Assembly (NCBI GenBank): GCA_019639175.1
Contig: JAHBSK010000001.1
Span: 1-64,000 of the forward strand
Length of the DNA: 64,000 nt
Source of the DNA: Acidobacteriota bacterium
GTDB taxonomy: Bacteria > Acidobacteriota > Blastocatellia > Pyrinomonadales > Pyrinomonadaceae
Reading direction: 5' to 3'
The notes beneath the pieces are model-generated. The model was not told the DNA's origin. It was given only the letters and a program-made list of their open reading frames with translations, and ran no database searches. The position numbers were made by a program, and so were the translations under genes. Of this stretch, positions 44,201 through 52,095 are shown one piece after another. Numbering within the stretch: the first letter of the stretch is position 1; the number at the start of each line of letters is the position of its first letter.

Positions 44201-44433
44201 TGGAATTTGCCTCGTCGAACGACGGCGAAAATTTCGATGTCATCGCCGACTTTGAACCAAAATTCTCACTGCAAACGCCGGACAAAGCCGTGCGGGATTT
44301 TACCCAAAAGATAACACCGATCAAAACACGCTACATCAGAATCCGAGCATTCAATTTTGGCAAGATTCCCCAATGGCACCTCGGTGCCGGCGGCGACCCG
44401 TGGATATTCATCGACGAGGTGATAATAAAATAG
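41296..44433 (+). CDS. GH92 alpha-mannosidase with C-terminal discoidin-like domain
   Basis: A secreted calcium-dependent exo-mannosidase (1045 aa). Hydrophobic N-terminal segment about 5-40, whose first part (KRTRPLTQAVL) is encoded by a REP-like element. GH92 motifs: NPFIGTGAHGHTFPGATSPF, FSHLHLSGTG, WELWGEETDTMIGYHAVSV, and the catalytic IGNEDAGQMSAWYVLSASG near residue 697. After about 810 come a chitobiase-type beta domain (IFFTTDGSVPTKDS) and an F5/8 type C-like domain to the end (about 890-1045). A second repeat at 42391-42472 inserts about 27 residues (SSKLKADSRNSNKNTSQQ) before YTVFSLWDTFRAAHP. Likely works with the GH20 enzyme on N-glycans. Confidence 0.94.
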   Translation: MRYFFSTVFRLCGLLLKRTRPLTQAVLTCLIAAFCLPLAAQTRDLTRWVNPFIGTGAHGHTFPGATSPFGMVQLSPDTRIDNWDGSSGYHYSDDIIYGFSHLHLSGTGIPDGADILLLPTIDNLKRFTTSPPLSIGSYGRIPASDFSHSDEKAEPGYYSVKIDNSKLLVELTATTRVGFHRYTFPRSEDAGINLNLMWRDKTLATKLTVINDSRIEGYRRSSSWAKDQMVYFVAEFSRPFSGAGDGRVAQGTMDEEGQQEDIFLPYTTKEGDQILVKVAISHVSIEGARKNLEAELPHWNFDKVRAEAKEEWNKELSKIEVSGGTDEQTTNFYTALYHTMIHPNVFNDVDGRYRGHDGKVHSIGQAESSKLKADSRNSNKNTSQQPSVVSSQQYTVFSLWDTFRAAHPLYTIIDEKRTVDFINTFIRIYEQGGRLPVWELWGEETDTMIGYHAVSVIADAMAKGIQGFDYEKAYEAAKHSAELDHFGLAGYKKRGYVSSEDENESVSKTLEYAYNDWCIASMAETLIRLRQNENRTKRLPENDDYVKEKIADYKKYIRRARNFENLFDPSTKFFRPKRNADFVSPFAPNEVTFHFTEGNSWQYSFFVPHDVSRLIDLMGGRQQFIDKLDELFETDQKLTGRFQPDITGLIGQYAHGNEPSHHIPYLYNFAHAPSKTQVRVRYILDNFYKNTPEGLIGNEDAGQMSAWYVLSASGFYPTTPGQTWYDLGTPLFKEVKFNLENDKTFVIKAPNVSPQNIYINKATWNGRKHFDSYIRHEDIMRGGILELDMTDTPNDKAFIQFSRMGIYTEYAVVPVIAGERVFADKTTVKITETLPGSKIFFTTDGSVPTKDSTPYSQPIEVSKTTTVKAMTVSSQGDISPVTEANFLKRENDWTVNVISEYSTQYTGGGDNAIVDGIRGTINFSSGEWQGVQGKPYEAIIDLQRETTVAEVGGGFLQSVGSWIWMPQRVEFASSNDGENFDVIADFEPKFSLQTPDKAVRDFTQKITPIKTRYIRIRAFNFGKIPQWHLGAGGDPWIFIDEVIIK
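41349..41378. repeat. REP-like element in GH92 signal region
   Basis: AACTCGCCCGCTGACGCAGG followed by CGGTTCTGAC: an inverted CGCC-CGC and GC(A)GGCG with a GGTTCTGAC tail shared with the elements at 36728 and 61908. In frame within the signal-peptide region of the GH92 gene. Confidence 0.65.
42391..42472. repeat. Degenerate direct-repeat hairpin, copy F (inside GH92 gene)
   Basis: Left arm GCTGAAAGCTCAAAGCTGAA, AGCTGATAGC (42391-42420); spacer 42421-42440; right arm CAGCCAACAGCCATCAGTTG, TCAGCTCTCAGC (42441-42472). Units AGCTGAA/AGCTGAT on the left are imperfect complements of TCAGCT/CAGCC units on the right. In frame, without stop. Confidence 0.8.
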
Positions 44434-44475
44434 TTCGATAGCAGAGCTTTGCAAATACTTTATAAAAACCAACAG

Positions 44476-44556
44476 TTATCAGGTTTTAGTAGATCGTTTT
44501 CAGTTGGTATGCGGCTGTAACTTCTAACCACAAACTGTCCGACCTGTAACGGTTAA
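44476..44556. repeat. Possible degraded copy of the hairpin family
   Basis: AACAGTTATCAGGTTTTAG and TTTTCAGTTGGT on the left, GTAACTTCTAACCACAAAC and CTGTCCGACCTGTAACGGTT on the right; the arms are only partly complementary. Located between the convergent GH92 and radical SAM genes; may also be a degraded terminator. Confidence 0.35.
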
Positions 44557-44566
44557 AGATCGCCGC

Positions 44567-45607
44567 TCATGAGATGTTTTGGCTAAAGTCTCTGATATCC
44601 TTGAACGGCTGTTCAGCGTCGGTAAAATCGGGCCGGTAATAATATGAAGCCGACTCATATTCCTGCATAAAACCTTCCTCGATGCCGAGTTCATCAAGAA
44701 GCGAGACAGCGTCAAACCATTCGCCCTCGGAAATGCGACGGGATAATAAGATATAGCGTTCATCTGTCGCGGCTTTGTTCGCGGCGTAGTATTGAGCCAT
44801 CAGCGAAATGGCCGTTTTTGGCGAAAGCTCGTCGCGAATCCAGCGGAGATTTTCGGCAATGCCCGCGATGTCGTTCGGCAGCACCAAAAGGCGGATCAGC
44901 AAACCGCGTTTCAACAGGCCGTTCTTATCAAAGATCATTTTGTCGCCCATTTGCCGATGCATTTCCCTGATGGCGGCACGAGCGTGAAGCGGATAATCGC
45001 GTATCTTAGAATATTGAAAGCCGGTGTCAGCCTCAGCATATTTCAGATCAGGCAGGTAAATGTCAACAATGCCGTCCAACAGTTTGATGACCTCGACCGA
45101 ATCGTAGGCGTTCGTGTTATAGACTATCGGCAGGTTAAATCCGTTCTCGGCAGCGATGAGAATGGCGCGAGCCATCTGCGGAGCAAAATGCGTCGGCGAA
45201 ACAAACCCGATGTTGTGACAGCCGCGTGCCTGTAATTCGAGCATCATCTCCGCCAGACGTTCGTGAGTTATCTCGTTCTTTTTCTGCTCTTTCCAGGTTT
45301 GCGAGATCTGATAATTCTGACAGTAAACGCAGCGGAGATTGCAGTTGCCGAAAAAGATGTTTCCGGCACCATTTGTACCTGTCAGGCAGGGTTCTTCGCC
45401 AAAATGCGGCGTGTATGAGGAAACTATCGGCAGTCGGCCCGAATAACACGCGGCGATCTCATCTTTCGTACGGTCGTTGCCGCAATCCTTCGGACAGACC
45501 GTACACGCGGTCAAAAGCTCTTCAAGGGCCTTCACTCTTTCGTGTAATTTCCTCGCTCGCAGTAGCCCCTGATGCTTTGGAACGTATTCTTCGCCTTCCG
45601 TGAACAT
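44567..45607 (-). CDS. PflA-like radical SAM protein
   Basis: A 346-residue radical SAM enzyme. The cluster motif is CNLRCVYC (Cys89, Cys93, Cys96) in IFFGNCNLRCVYCQNYQIS. N-terminal CTVCPKDCGNDRTKDEIAAC gives four more cysteines before the barrel. GFVSPTHFAPQMARAI and VYNTNAYDSVEVIKLL and DIYLPDLKYAEADTG match the group annotated as pyruvate formate-lyase activating enzyme-like in archaea and bacteria. No pyruvate formate-lyase is in the window, so activation of PFL is unproven; the related AmmeMemoRadiSam proteins are another possibility. Its 5' end overlaps the upstream DUF2721 gene by 86 nt. Confidence 0.88.
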   Translation of the reverse strand: MFTEGEEYVPKHQGLLRARKLHERVKALEELLTACTVCPKDCGNDRTKDEIAACYSGRLPIVSSYTPHFGEEPCLTGTNGAGNIFFGNCNLRCVYCQNYQISQTWKEQKKNEITHERLAEMMLELQARGCHNIGFVSPTHFAPQMARAILIAAENGFNLPIVYNTNAYDSVEVIKLLDGIVDIYLPDLKYAEADTGFQYSKIRDYPLHARAAIREMHRQMGDKMIFDKNGLLKRGLLIRLLVLPNDIAGIAENLRWIRDELSPKTAISLMAQYYAANKAATDERYILLSRRISEGEWFDAVSLLDELGIEEGFMQEYESASYYYRPDFTDAEQPFKDIRDFSQNIS

Positions 45608-46178
45608 TATATGTATATTTGCCTATTACCTCGGGCGGTGCAACCGCGTTTGCCAGCGCCCAGGTGAAATCCATCTCGGCATTTACCGTTGCAGTTGCCT
45701 TGCGGGTCTCATTTAGCATCAGAACACTGCCGTAAAGCAGATAGAGAATGCCGATGATGCCGATCGGGATCGGCAGCCAGCGATATATACCGAAAATGCC
45801 GACAACGGCAATGGAAACGCTTGTCAGAACAAAAAATACCAGCCCGTAGTAAAATGTCCCCATTGCCCGCTGGAGTATGCGCGCCCGTGATGTGACCTTG
45901 TCCAACAGGCCGACCACAGTGTCAATACGCTTTTCGTAAAGCGGGATCGAGGATTTGTCCTCTACGAGTATAAGTTCGCTCAGACGCTGTTCCAGGTCAC
46001 GGACGCGGTCAACTACGCGCCCAAGCCGGGTCGATGTTGACAGCACCAACGAGCCTGTGGCCGTCATCAGCAGTGCGGGTGTGATCATTGCCGTCAGAAA
46101 TTCTATCGTCGAATTGAGTACGGTCGGATTTACATTTACAAGGTCGCCGGCTGCCATATGATTTTGCGTTCTCCTCAC
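45522..46178 (-). CDS. DUF2721 family membrane protein
   Basis: A 218-residue membrane protein. NSTIEFLTAMITPALLMTAT and LVLSTSTRLGRVVDRVRDLE are characteristic of DUF2721. Three hydrophobic segments (about 22-48, 110-132, 135-155). The last 35 residues, past NAVAPPEVIG, are basic and low in conservation and are coded by DNA overlapping the radical SAM gene by 86 nt. The start may be the second methionine (46157). Function unknown. Confidence 0.85.
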   Translation of the reverse strand: MRRTQNHMAAGDLVNVNPTVLNSTIEFLTAMITPALLMTATGSLVLSTSTRLGRVVDRVRDLEQRLSELILVEDKSSIPLYEKRIDTVVGLLDKVTSRARILQRAMGTFYYGLVFFVLTSVSIAVVGIFGIYRWLPIPIGIIGILYLLYGSVLMLNETRKATATVNAEMDFTWALANAVAPPEVIGKYTYNVHGRRRIRSKASGATASEEITRKSEGP

Positions 46179-46215
46179 CTTTGAGCGAAACTATCATCAC
46201 GCTTCGCTAAATGTT

Positions 46216-47223
46216 ATGACCACTACCGCTGAAACGCAAGGGAAAACAGTTCTGCACCGGTTTGAAAGTATTGTCTTAAAGGGTAATCCGTTAAATGACC
46301 CTTTTGTGCGCGATCTGTATGTTTATTTGCCGCCGGGATATGAGAAAGGCGACGCGGCATATCCGACCGTATATTGCCTGACCGGTTTCACCGGCCGTGG
46401 CAAAATGCTGCTAAATGACAACGCATTTACGCCAAACCTTGAAGAGCGCCTCAACCGCCTGACAGCCGCCGGAAAGATAAAGCCGATGATCGTTGTAATG
46501 CCGGACTGCTTCACATATTACGGCGGTTCGCAGTATATCAACTCTACCGCCACGGGCCGCTATGAGGAATATCTGACGCAGGAGATCGTGCCATTCGTTG
46601 ATGAGAATTTTCGCACCGTAAATGACCGGAGTTCGCGTGCCGTGATGGGCAAATCTTCGGGCGGTTACGGCGCGTTGATAATGGGTTTGCGTCACGCGGA
46701 TATTTTCGGGCTTGTCTGTTCCACCAGCGGCGACGCGTATTTTGAACACTGCTATCTTTCCGACATCCCGAAAGCTTACCGGGCATTGAAAGGCGATCCG
46801 AAAGGCTTTATGAAGAAATTTTGGGAGACGGAAAAGAAAGGCCGTGACGATTTTCCCGCCGTTAATCTGCTGGGAATGAGCGCGTGCTATTCGCCGAACG
46901 GCACGGAACCCGAATTGCCTTTCGATCTGAAAACGGGTGAGATACGCGAGGATGTTTGGGCGCGTTGGCTGGAACACGACCCTGTCCGCCTTGTGGAAAA
47001 ATATGTGGAAAACCTGAAAAGCCTTTCCCTGCTTTATTTAGACGCGGGAACACGGGACGAATTTGCTCTTGATATAGGTGCAAGGATATTATCGGAGCGC
47101 TTAAAGTTGCACGGCATAGATCATATCCACGAAGAGTTTGATGACGGCCATTTCAATATCTCTTATCGGTATGATCGTTCATTGGAGTTGATCTCCGATC
47201 ACATAAGCCTCGACGCCGGCTGA
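46216..47223 (+). CDS. Alpha/beta hydrolase of the esterase D/Fes family
   Basis: A 335-residue cytoplasmic hydrolase (no signal peptide) of the putative esterase family. LYVYLPPGYEKGDAAYPTVY starts the fold; nucleophile serine in GKSSGGYGALIMG; catalytic His in DDGHFNIS near the C-terminus; Asp probably in YLDAGTRDEFAL. Substrate not evident; members cleave S-formylglutathione, acyl esters and siderophore lactones. Divergent from DUF2721 with about 37 nt between starts; its 3' end overlaps the convergent asparaginase gene by 25 nt. Confidence 0.88.
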   Translation: MTTTAETQGKTVLHRFESIVLKGNPLNDPFVRDLYVYLPPGYEKGDAAYPTVYCLTGFTGRGKMLLNDNAFTPNLEERLNRLTAAGKIKPMIVVMPDCFTYYGGSQYINSTATGRYEEYLTQEIVPFVDENFRTVNDRSSRAVMGKSSGGYGALIMGLRHADIFGLVCSTSGDAYFEHCYLSDIPKAYRALKGDPKGFMKKFWETEKKGRDDFPAVNLLGMSACYSPNGTEPELPFDLKTGEIREDVWARWLEHDPVRLVEKYVENLKSLSLLYLDAGTRDEFALDIGARILSERLKLHGIDHIHEEFDDGHFNISYRYDRSLELISDHISLDAG

Positions 47224-48242
47224 TCTGTTTTGATGTTGATGCGGCCCGGTTTGACACGGCCCACGATGTCGCCGCGGCGATTTTTTATCGGCATCGGCGA
47301 AACGTCAGGCAGGCTGTCAGCGGCCAGCACACCGAGTTTGCGAAGGACCTCGACCGCGACGACCGGCCTTGCCCGATAGTCATTTCCATCCTCGATCTTC
47401 AAAGCAATGGCCAGTCCGTCCGGCCATTGTTCCGAAGGCAATACGCCGCAGAGCCACACGCCGTCGGCTCCGACCTTTGAGATAATTTTCCCTTCCGCTG
47501 CCTGCATCAGCATCGTATCAAGCCTGTCCGTCCCGCCGATCAGATCGGGGAAATTCCTCATTCCAGAAACTATCCTTTCGGCAGCTTTTCGGGCCGTTTC
47601 TTCAAAATGCGGCGGCGGCAAGATGAGGTTTATGAATGACCGAGCCATGGCCTCAACCGAAATTGCAAAGTTGGGCGCCGCACAGCCGTCAATTCCTGTC
47701 CGTATGCTTTCCTTCGGCACTTCGGCAAAAAGAGCCACCGCATTTAATATCTCATCCTGAAGCTGGTTTCCGGCCGATTCATAATCGGCAATGTCGGCGC
47801 CGATATGCTTTGCCGTCGCCAGCATCGCTGCGTGTTTGCCCGAACAATTATTGTGAAGCTGGGTTGGAAATTCGCCTGCCCGCTGCATCCGCTCGGTCTC
47901 TTTTTCATTGAACGGAAAATGCGAACCGCAATGAAGATGAGCTTCCGTCAGGCCGATGCGTTCCAGCATCAGGGACGCAATGCGGACGTGACGAACCTCG
48001 CCGGAATGAGAGGCACACGCCAGGGCGATCTCTTCGTCAGAAAAGCCGAACGCATCAGCCGCGCCGCTCGTCAGACACGGCATTGCCTGAAAAGGTTTAG
48101 CAGCAGAGCGAAAGAACGTGACCGTTCGCGGATCGCCCATTGAAAACAATGTGTTTCTCCGCCCGTCAATGACGATCAAATGCCCCCGATGAACGGATTC
48201 TACCGTGCTGCCGCGAATGACCTTTGCAAGGATCGTTGCCAT
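47199..48242 (-). CDS. Asparaginase II family L-asparaginase
   Basis: A 347-residue enzyme of the Rhizobium etli ReAII-type asparaginase class, distinct from the E. coli AnsA/AnsB fold. Ser46 and Lys49 in FFRSAAKPFQ and Cys133 and Lys136 in NNCSGKHAAM align with the Ser-Lys tandem and zinc-ligand Cys/Lys of ReAII, offset by two positions. SHSGEVRHV and GIDGCAAPNFAIS are further family blocks. Converts asparagine to aspartate and ammonia. It is the last gene after recN on the minus strand, with a 12-nt gap. Confidence 0.92.
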   Translation of the reverse strand: MATILAKVIRGSTVESVHRGHLIVIDGRRNTLFSMGDPRTVTFFRSAAKPFQAMPCLTSGAADAFGFSDEEIALACASHSGEVRHVRIASLMLERIGLTEAHLHCGSHFPFNEKETERMQRAGEFPTQLHNNCSGKHAAMLATAKHIGADIADYESAGNQLQDEILNAVALFAEVPKESIRTGIDGCAAPNFAISVEAMARSFINLILPPPHFEETARKAAERIVSGMRNFPDLIGGTDRLDTMLMQAAEGKIISKVGADGVWLCGVLPSEQWPDGLAIALKIEDGNDYRARPVVAVEVLRKLGVLAADSLPDVSPMPIKNRRGDIVGRVKPGRINIKTDQPASRLM

Positions 48243-48254
48243 AAATATTTTTTC

Positions 48255-49958
48255 TTATGCGGCGGCCAGCATTTCTTTTGCGTTTTCGCGTGCCGCGTCG
48301 GTTATTTTTTCGCCTGCCAGCATACGGGCAATTTCTTCTACACGTTCGGATTCCGTCAGCTCACGGATCGTTACGAAAGTCCGGTCTTTTTTCATCGTCT
48401 TTTCTACGACAAAATGCCGGTCGGCCTTTGACGCGACCTGTGCCTGATGGGTGACGCACAGCACCTGTCGGCTTTCGGCCAGGCCTTTGAGTTTTTGCCC
48501 GACAGCTTCGGCCACGCGTCCGCCGATCCCCGCGTCTATCTCGTCAAAAACCGTGGTTTTCCCATTGTCCGTATCTCCCGCGACGGTGCGCAGGATCAGC
48601 ATCAGGCGCGACGCCTCGCCGCCGGAAGCGACGCGGGCAAGCGGTTTTGGCGATTCGCCGATGTTTGCGGAAAAATAAAATTCTACGCTGTCAAAACCGT
48701 TGGCGGAAAAAGCAGCATCGCTATTTTCTACGGCCAGGTCTTCCTCAGACGGGCATTCTATCTTTACCTCGAACCGGGCTTTTTCCAAAGCCACTGCCTT
48801 CAGGCCCGCCTCGACCTCTTTCTCAAACTTAACAGCAGCTTTTCTTCTTTTTTCACTGAGAACACCGGCAGTTTTTATATATGCGTTGCGGCGGTTTGTC
48901 AGTTCCGCGAGCAGTTCCTTTTCGCGAAGCTCAGCCATCTCGATGTTTTCAAGCCGCTTTTCAGTGTCAGCAAGATGTTCGAGGGCAGCTTCCACAGAAC
49001 CGCCGTATTTTCTTGTGATGCCTGAAATTTCAACAAGCCTTTCCTCGATCTCTGCCAGACGTTCGGGCGAGGATTCCAGCCCGTTCCTGAAATCCCGCAC
49101 GGCAATGGCAAGGTCATCGATCACCGCCATTGCTGACCGCAAACCCTCCAGATAATCGCGAAAGGCTGAGTCAAATTCGCCAAGTTCTTCGATCTTGTCT
49201 ATCGACCTGCCAAAGGTTGAGATAGTTGAATCGTCCCGTTCGTAAAGCAGGTCAAATGCCTCATCGCTTAAGTTTCTGAGCTTTTCTATATTGGCAAGCC
49301 GACGTTTTTCTTCCTCGAGTTCCTCGGTTTCGCCGATGCGAAGTCCGGCGCGTTTTATCTCATTTACCTGAAAGCTGAGGATGTCCAAAAGGCGAAGTTT
49401 TTCGGCATCGTCCTGCCGCAATGAGTTGAGTTCCGTTCGGATTCGTGACCATTCGGCAAAGGCGTCAGATGTATTCTGTTGTTCAGATGCGGTTTTGGCA
49501 AAGCCGTCCAGTATCTCGCTGTGAGTTGCGGGGTCGAGCAGGGAAAACTGTTCTCCCTGGCCGTGAATATCGACAAGAAAAGGCCCGATCTTTTTCAAAA
49601 AAGCTGCCGTCACGGTCTGGTCGTTGACAAAGATGCGGTTTCTGCCTGTCAATGAAAGATCTCTGCGAACGATGATCTCCGCTTCTTCATTTATTGTGAG
49701 TTCGACACCGCTCTCATCAAATATCGCGGCCAGAGCATCCGAAGAAACTATGGAAAAGATGCCTTCGATGCGGGCGGTTTCTTTTCCTTCTTTTATAAGA
49801 TCAGAGCGGACGCGTTCGCCGGTCAACGCACCGAGGCTGTCAACGATGATGGATTTGCCCGAACCGGTCTCGCCTGTCAACAGAGAAAGCCCGGACGCAA
49901 ACTCGACCTCGAGTTCGTCTATCAGGGCAATGTTCTGAATTTTCAGCAATTCCAGCAT
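48255..49958 (-). CDS. recN: DNA repair protein RecN
   Basis: SMC-like ATPase (567 aa) that acts in double-strand break repair. N-terminal Walker A LTGETGSGKSIIVDSLGAL near 28-46, two long coiled-coil halves (about 150-380), and C-terminal ABC signature VASGGEASRLMLILR and Walker B VFDEIDAGIGGRVAEAVGQK. VTHQAQVASKADRHFVVEK is the RecN-type H-loop block. Length normal. Downstream of the M14 peptidase gene (21 nt) and upstream of asparaginase. Confidence 0.96.
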   Translation of the reverse strand: MLELLKIQNIALIDELEVEFASGLSLLTGETGSGKSIIVDSLGALTGERVRSDLIKEGKETARIEGIFSIVSSDALAAIFDESGVELTINEEAEIIVRRDLSLTGRNRIFVNDQTVTAAFLKKIGPFLVDIHGQGEQFSLLDPATHSEILDGFAKTASEQQNTSDAFAEWSRIRTELNSLRQDDAEKLRLLDILSFQVNEIKRAGLRIGETEELEEEKRRLANIEKLRNLSDEAFDLLYERDDSTISTFGRSIDKIEELGEFDSAFRDYLEGLRSAMAVIDDLAIAVRDFRNGLESSPERLAEIEERLVEISGITRKYGGSVEAALEHLADTEKRLENIEMAELREKELLAELTNRRNAYIKTAGVLSEKRRKAAVKFEKEVEAGLKAVALEKARFEVKIECPSEEDLAVENSDAAFSANGFDSVEFYFSANIGESPKPLARVASGGEASRLMLILRTVAGDTDNGKTTVFDEIDAGIGGRVAEAVGQKLKGLAESRQVLCVTHQAQVASKADRHFVVEKTMKKDRTFVTIRELTESERVEEIARMLAGEKITDAARENAKEMLAAA

Positions 49959-49979
49959 TGTTGACCTTGTGCGGACGGG

Positions 49980-51293
49980 CTAACGGATCTTTTTGACGAT
50001 ACCTTCGCCGTGTATCCATTTGCCCAAAGAGAATATCGCATCCGGCGGATATTCCTTTTCGATGTCCGCTGCCTTCCAGTCTATTTTTCGGTCTTTTTTG
50101 TAAAAGAGCAACTCGCTCAGATTGCCTGTTTTGACGGCCTGGAGGCGACCGACAACGAAGAAACCGCTTGCGTCGTACTCATCCAATCCGGTTACATCAT
50201 TGAGGTCTCCTGTCCGGCGGATAAAACCGGGTGTTGAAAACTCCTGACGGCGGCGCTCAAAATTAATTCCCAGATCAGAGGCGGCGAATGTATCAGGTTT
50301 TGTCGGGTCAATTATCATTGCCTGGCGAAAGATGACGTTCATCAGCCTGCGGCTGCTGTTGTTTGGCAAAGAAACATAGACGTTCGGATCAAAACCGTTG
50401 TGCGAGCCGTCGGCAAAAGTTTTCAACGCCGTCAGAAAGGCGACGAAATTCATTTTTACAAGGAACATCTCGTCCCTGCCGTGCAGGGCACCTGTTTCTA
50501 TCAGGATCGTTGGTGTTCCCCACGCTGAAAAATTGTCGCCAAAGGCGGTCGGCGTCCAGTCGTCGCCATAGCGGCCTATGTAGCCGGGAATGAACTGGCG
50601 GAGCGCAAGCACCATCGCGGCGGCAACGTGTTTATTGCGTTCGTGGCCCTCGCTTTCGGTCTTTTTCTCGTCGCCGTAAACGACCAGCAGCGAGATGGCG
50701 GCCTGTTTATCTGTCGGCCCGGCGGCGGTCAGGGCGTTCTGATTATGCAGATTAAAGCCAACCTCGGGCTGCCATTCATCACGGAGGCGTTTGAGCAACT
50801 GCGCCTCTGGTGTTTTCAGGTCAAGCGCGTCGCGGTTGATGTCAATGCCCTGCTTGTTTCGGCGAATAAAAAGCTCTGCACCGTCGGGGTTGAGCATCGG
50901 AACTGCACGAATGGTGAGTTTTTCTTCTATGGCCTTGACCCACGCCTTGTCGCGATTGGTTTGCAGGACGGTGAACATATCGATCAGCGCCGGTGTGGCC
51001 GTAGGCTCATCGCCGTGCATCTGCGACCACATAAAGACCTTTAGCGGTCCGCGGCCAAACTGTACCTGATGGATCGAACGGTCATCATAGCTGCGGCCGA
51101 CCTCGCGTACATCAAGGCCGAGCTTTTTCAGGCCGTCCAGATAGACCAGAAGATCCTTGTGCCGCGTGTTTGACGGAAACTTGTTCGACACACGTTCTTT
51201 TTCCCAAATTTCAGCAAGTTCCGCAGGAGTTTGTGACACAGTTTGCATTGTGAATATCATCAGCAGAAACGCCGCCAGCGACACCAGTTTCAT
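49980..51293 (-). CDS. Exported M14 zinc carboxypeptidase
   Basis: About 437 residues from ATG 51293, with signal peptide MKLVSLAAFLLMIFTMQTV. Zinc ligands His/Glu in SQMHGDEPTATP and the third His in GFNLHNQNALT; arginine region GIDINRDALDLKTPE; general base Glu in TILIETGALHGRDE. The frame is open to 51392 but the extra 33 residues would precede the signal peptide, so they are excluded. Cleaves C-terminal residues or cell-wall peptide amides in the periplasm; specificity unknown. First gene of the M14-recN-asparaginase run. Confidence 0.92.
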   Translation of the reverse strand: MKLVSLAAFLLMIFTMQTVSQTPAELAEIWEKERVSNKFPSNTRHKDLLVYLDGLKKLGLDVREVGRSYDDRSIHQVQFGRGPLKVFMWSQMHGDEPTATPALIDMFTVLQTNRDKAWVKAIEEKLTIRAVPMLNPDGAELFIRRNKQGIDINRDALDLKTPEAQLLKRLRDEWQPEVGFNLHNQNALTAAGPTDKQAAISLLVVYGDEKKTESEGHERNKHVAAAMVLALRQFIPGYIGRYGDDWTPTAFGDNFSAWGTPTILIETGALHGRDEMFLVKMNFVAFLTALKTFADGSHNGFDPNVYVSLPNNSSRRLMNVIFRQAMIIDPTKPDTFAASDLGINFERRRQEFSTPGFIRRTGDLNDVTGLDEYDASGFFVVGRLQAVKTGNLSELLFYKKDRKIDWKAADIEKEYPPDAIFSLGKWIHGEGIVKKIR

Positions 51294-51524
51294 ATCCACT
51301 AAGATAAACCGTTTCCACACACAACGCCAAGTTAAATAAGACTTTAGATATTTCATACATCTTAACGCGTGATATGATGCAAAAAGGCTCACTGGATTTG
51401 AAAGTTAAATCAATTCTATAAGGAAGGCAGAATACGAAAACAAGAATTTTTGCGGATCCATCGAGATCCCCAAAATTATCATCCACAATCTGTCAGAAGT
51501 AATAGAGGTAGGAGGTTCGATTAA

Positions 51525-51998
51525 GTGATGTTTGACGTCTTTCAAGAAGTGAGAGCTGGCGATCTTGAGGTTTACAATAAGTTCATAGATAACATTGACA
51601 TCAATATTGTAAATGAACGCGGTGGGAATTTACTTCATGCGGCAATTTCATATCGTAGAAATGATATCGCCTTGGATTTGATTCGTCGAGGAATAGATAT
51701 AAACCATCAAGGTGTTAATGGGGCGACCGCTTTGCAATATGCCTTGGAATTGAAACAACAGGACATGGCTGTTGCAATAATCGAAGCTGGGGCCGATGTA
51801 AACATCCGTGATTCTCATGGAAATAATGCTCTATGGACGGCTGTTTTCAATGCGCGGGGCAATTATGAAATGGTTGAACTAATTTTGAAGAATGGTGGAG
51901 ATGCATTCACAAAAAATAACGCAGGAAGATCCCCATTAGATTTTGCTGTTCAAATAGGCGACAAAGATTTAGTCAGCCTATTGGAGTCCTCTAATTAA
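51525..51998 (+). CDS. Orphan ankyrin repeat protein
   Basis: A 157-residue protein made of about four ankyrin repeats: NLLHAAISYRRNDIALDLIR, TALQYALELKQQDMAVAIIE, NALWTAVFNARGNYEMVELI, SPLDFAVQIGDKDLVSLLES. The coding DNA is clearly more AT-rich than its neighbours, a sign of recent transfer. GGAGG (51511-51515) serves either GTG 51525 or ATG 51528. Flanked by a terminator. Such short ankyrin proteins occur as immunity proteins of polymorphic toxins, but no toxin gene is adjacent, so this is only a possibility. Confidence 0.85.
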   Translation: MMFDVFQEVRAGDLEVYNKFIDNIDINIVNERGGNLLHAAISYRRNDIALDLIRRGIDINHQGVNGATALQYALELKQQDMAVAIIEAGADVNIRDSHGNNALWTAVFNARGNYEMVELILKNGGDAFTKNNAGRSPLDFAVQIGDKDLVSLLESSN

Positions 51999-52040
51999 AA
52001 TAAGGACTTAAACCTTAAGACTACAATCAATATTTCTTCA

Positions 52041-52070
52041 AAAAAGGACGACCAAGTGGCCGTCCTTTTT
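52041..52070. terminator. Bidirectional intrinsic terminator
   Basis: AAAAAGGACG (52041-52050) pairs perfectly with CGTCCTTTTT (52061-52070); the 10-nt loop ACCAAGTGGC may pair further (CCA with TGG). It separates the ankyrin gene from the convergent pilC. Confidence 0.9.
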
Positions 52071-52095
52071 TGGTGTTTGTGTTTTTTGCCGAGGT

